Of a stretch of DNA of 64,000 bases, positions 62,840-64,000 are shown piece after piece. The notes beneath the pieces were generated by a model that had not been told where the DNA came from, made no database searches, and worked only from the letters and a program-made list of their open reading frames with translations. How positions within the stretch are numbered: the stretch's first letter is position 1; each line of letters opens with the position of its first letter. The translations under genes and the position numbers were made by a program. Source of the DNA: Linyphia triangularis (Eukaryota; Arthropoda; Arachnida; Araneae; Linyphiidae); contig CAXBTE010000030.1 in assembly GCA_963978545.1 (NCBI GenBank), forward strand, positions 1-64,000, in the 5' to 3' direction.

Positions 62840-64000
62840 CCTTCTTACAGTGTACAAGGATATCCTCTTCATAGAGTCCACTCTTAGAGAGTACAACGAT
62901 ATCCTCTTCATAGAGTCCCCTTCTTACAGAGTACAAGGATACCCTCTTCATAGAGTCCCCTTCTTACAGAGTACAAGGATACCCTCTTCATAGAGTCCCC
63001 TTCTTACATAGTACAAGGATACCCTCTTCATAGAGTCCCCTTCTTACAGTGTACAAGGATATCCTCTTCATAGAGTCCACTCTTATAGAGTACAAGGATA
63101 CCCTCTTCATAGAGTCCCCTTCTTACAGAGTACAAGGATACCCTCTTCATAGAGTCCCCTTCTTACAGAGTACAAGGATACCCTCTTCATAGAGTCCCCT
63201 TCTTACAGTGTACAAGGATATCCTCTTCATAGAGTCCACTCTTATAGAGTACAACGATACCCTCTTCATAGAGTCCCCTTCTTACAGTGTACAAGGATAT
63301 CCTCTTCATAGAGTCCACTCTTAGAGAGTACAAGGATACCCTCTTCATAGAGTCCCCTTCTTACAGAGTACAAGGATACCCTCTTCATAGAGTCCCCTTC
63401 TTACATAGTACAAGGATACCCTCTTCATAGAGTCCCCTTCTTACAGTGTACAAGGATATCCTCTTCATAGAGTCCACTCTTATAGAGTACAAGGATACCC
63501 TCTTCATAGAGTCCCCTTCTTACAGAGTACAAGGATACCCTCTTCATAGAGTCCCCTTCTTACAGAGTACAAGGATACCCTCTTCATAGAGTCCCCTTCT
63601 TACAGTGTACAAGGATATCCTCTTCATAGAGTCCACTCTTATAGAGTACAACGATACCCTCTTCATAGAGTCCCCTTCTTACAGTGTACAAGGATATCCT
63701 CTTCATAGAGTCCACTCTTAGAGAGTACAAGGATACCCTCTTCATAGAGTCCCCTTCTTACAGAGTACAAGGATACCCTCTTCATAGAGTCCCCTTCTTA
63801 CAGAGTACAAGGATACCCTCTTCATAGAGTCCCCTTCTTACAGTGTACAAGGATATCCTCTTCATAGAGTCCACTCTTATAGAGTACAAGGATACCCTCT
63901 TCATAGAGTCCCCTTCTTACAGAGTACAAGGATACCCTCTTCATAGAGTCCCCTTCTTACAGTGTACAAGGATATCCTCTTCATAGAGTCCCCTTCTTAC
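62840..64000 (+). repeat. Partial block at window end
   Basis: Standard opening B D' A A F B C' A A B C B D A F B C' A A B C B D A A B C' A B, matching the 2543 bp type as far as it goes. The window ends 9 bp into a monomer that starts at 63992, so the array continues beyond the window. Confidence 0.9.

Larger units (their letters stand above)
1..64000 (+). repeat. 39/40 bp satellite array filling the whole window
   Basis: Every base belongs to a head-to-tail monomer of 39 or 40 bp in one orientation; I found no inverted block and no non-satellite insert. All monomers share the cores GTACAA, CTCTTC and TAGAGTCC (two bases differ in rare copies). The 40 bp class begins CCTTCTTACA and the 39 bp class begins ACTCTTA. 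About 1,610 monomers are present. Typical G+C is 18/40 in type A, 17/40 in type B and 16/39 in type C. Type A has 12 C and 6 G on the + strand. Neighbouring monomers differ at only a handful of diagnostic positions, and copies of long blocks are nearly identical, so homogenisation is recent. The first base is exactly the first base of a monomer; the window ends 9 bp into one. No function is inferred; a structural or heterochromatic role is usual for such arrays. Confidence 0.98.

Noticed and set aside
1..64000. CRISPR array (regular 40 bp period with conserved and variable parts)
   Set aside because: There are no unique spacers: the variable positions are a few recurring substitutions, the repeats are contiguous, and no cas gene is present.
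1..64000. Telomeric or subtelomeric short repeat
   Set aside because: No TTAGGG-like, TTTAGGG-like or TTAGG-like tract was seen; the unit is 39-40 bp. A subtelomeric location cannot be excluded but is not shown.
1..64000. Transposon, inverted-repeat element or retroelement inside the array
   Set aside because: No break in the satellite phase, no terminal repeats, no poly-A and no target duplications were seen.
1..64000. Minisatellite inside a protein-coding gene (repeat-protein exon)
   Set aside because: Monomer lengths of 40 and 39 are mixed without frame conservation, and stops occur within about three monomers in all frames.

Overview
The whole 64 kb window is one head-to-tail satellite DNA array in a single orientation. 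Reading it end to end, I found no gene, RNA gene, transposon or unique-sequence interruption. The basic unit is a 39 or 40 bp monomer (first plain copy at 80-119), present about 1,610 times at roughly 41-45% G+C. The + strand carries about twice as much C as G. A 64 kb, higher-order satellite of this purity points to eukaryotic nuclear heterochromatin (centromeric, pericentromeric, subtelomeric, or a sex or B chromosome). I do not recognise the satellite family and cannot name the organism.

Monomers fall into a small alphabet of variants. The 40 bp class starts CCTTCTTACA: A (CAGAGTAC, GGATACC), B (CAGTGTAC, GGATATCC), F (CATAGTAC) and G (CAGAGTAC with GGATATCC). The 39 bp class starts ACTCTTA: C (TATAGAGT, AACGATACC), C' (as C but AAGG), D (TAGAGAGT), D' (TAGAGAGT with AACGATATCC), E (TATCGAGT, AACG, TTCGTAG) and E' (E with the normal TTCATAG). 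Four copies of A carry an 8 bp internal duplication (48 bp). The order of types is far from random, and it lets the array be parsed into higher-order units. Monomer E, preceded by G, works as a punctuation mark: 22 copies divide the window into 23 blocks.

Layout. 1-13391 is a left mosaic of blocks of 1390, 2265, 834, 2781, 3578 and 2543 bp. 13392-46783 is a young central amplification: a 7037 bp unit (177 monomers) occurs four times, starting at 13392, 20429, 29532 and 38635. The first two copies are directly adjacent. A 2066 bp block follows copies 2 and 3, giving a 9103 bp period. The fourth copy has lost 79 bp and gained an internal 1191 bp tandem duplication. 46784-64000 is a right mosaic of 3020, 3776, 1390, 4572, 1191 and 2107 bp blocks and a partial block. 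The two mosaics share rare variants that the central region lacks (a GTAC junction SNP; an E'-G-B junction), so the centre looks like a later local amplification inside an older array.

Smaller mobile-in-copy-number units are nested inside: a 79 bp B-C dimer, a 358 bp nine-monomer unit and a 477 bp twelve-monomer cassette present 0, 1 or 2 times per block. Differences between related blocks are almost always whole numbers of monomers, as expected from unequal exchange or replication slippage in register. Nothing here encodes a protein: the + strand contains no ATG at all, and the longest open frames are 60-63 codons, begin at GTG and repeat with the satellite.
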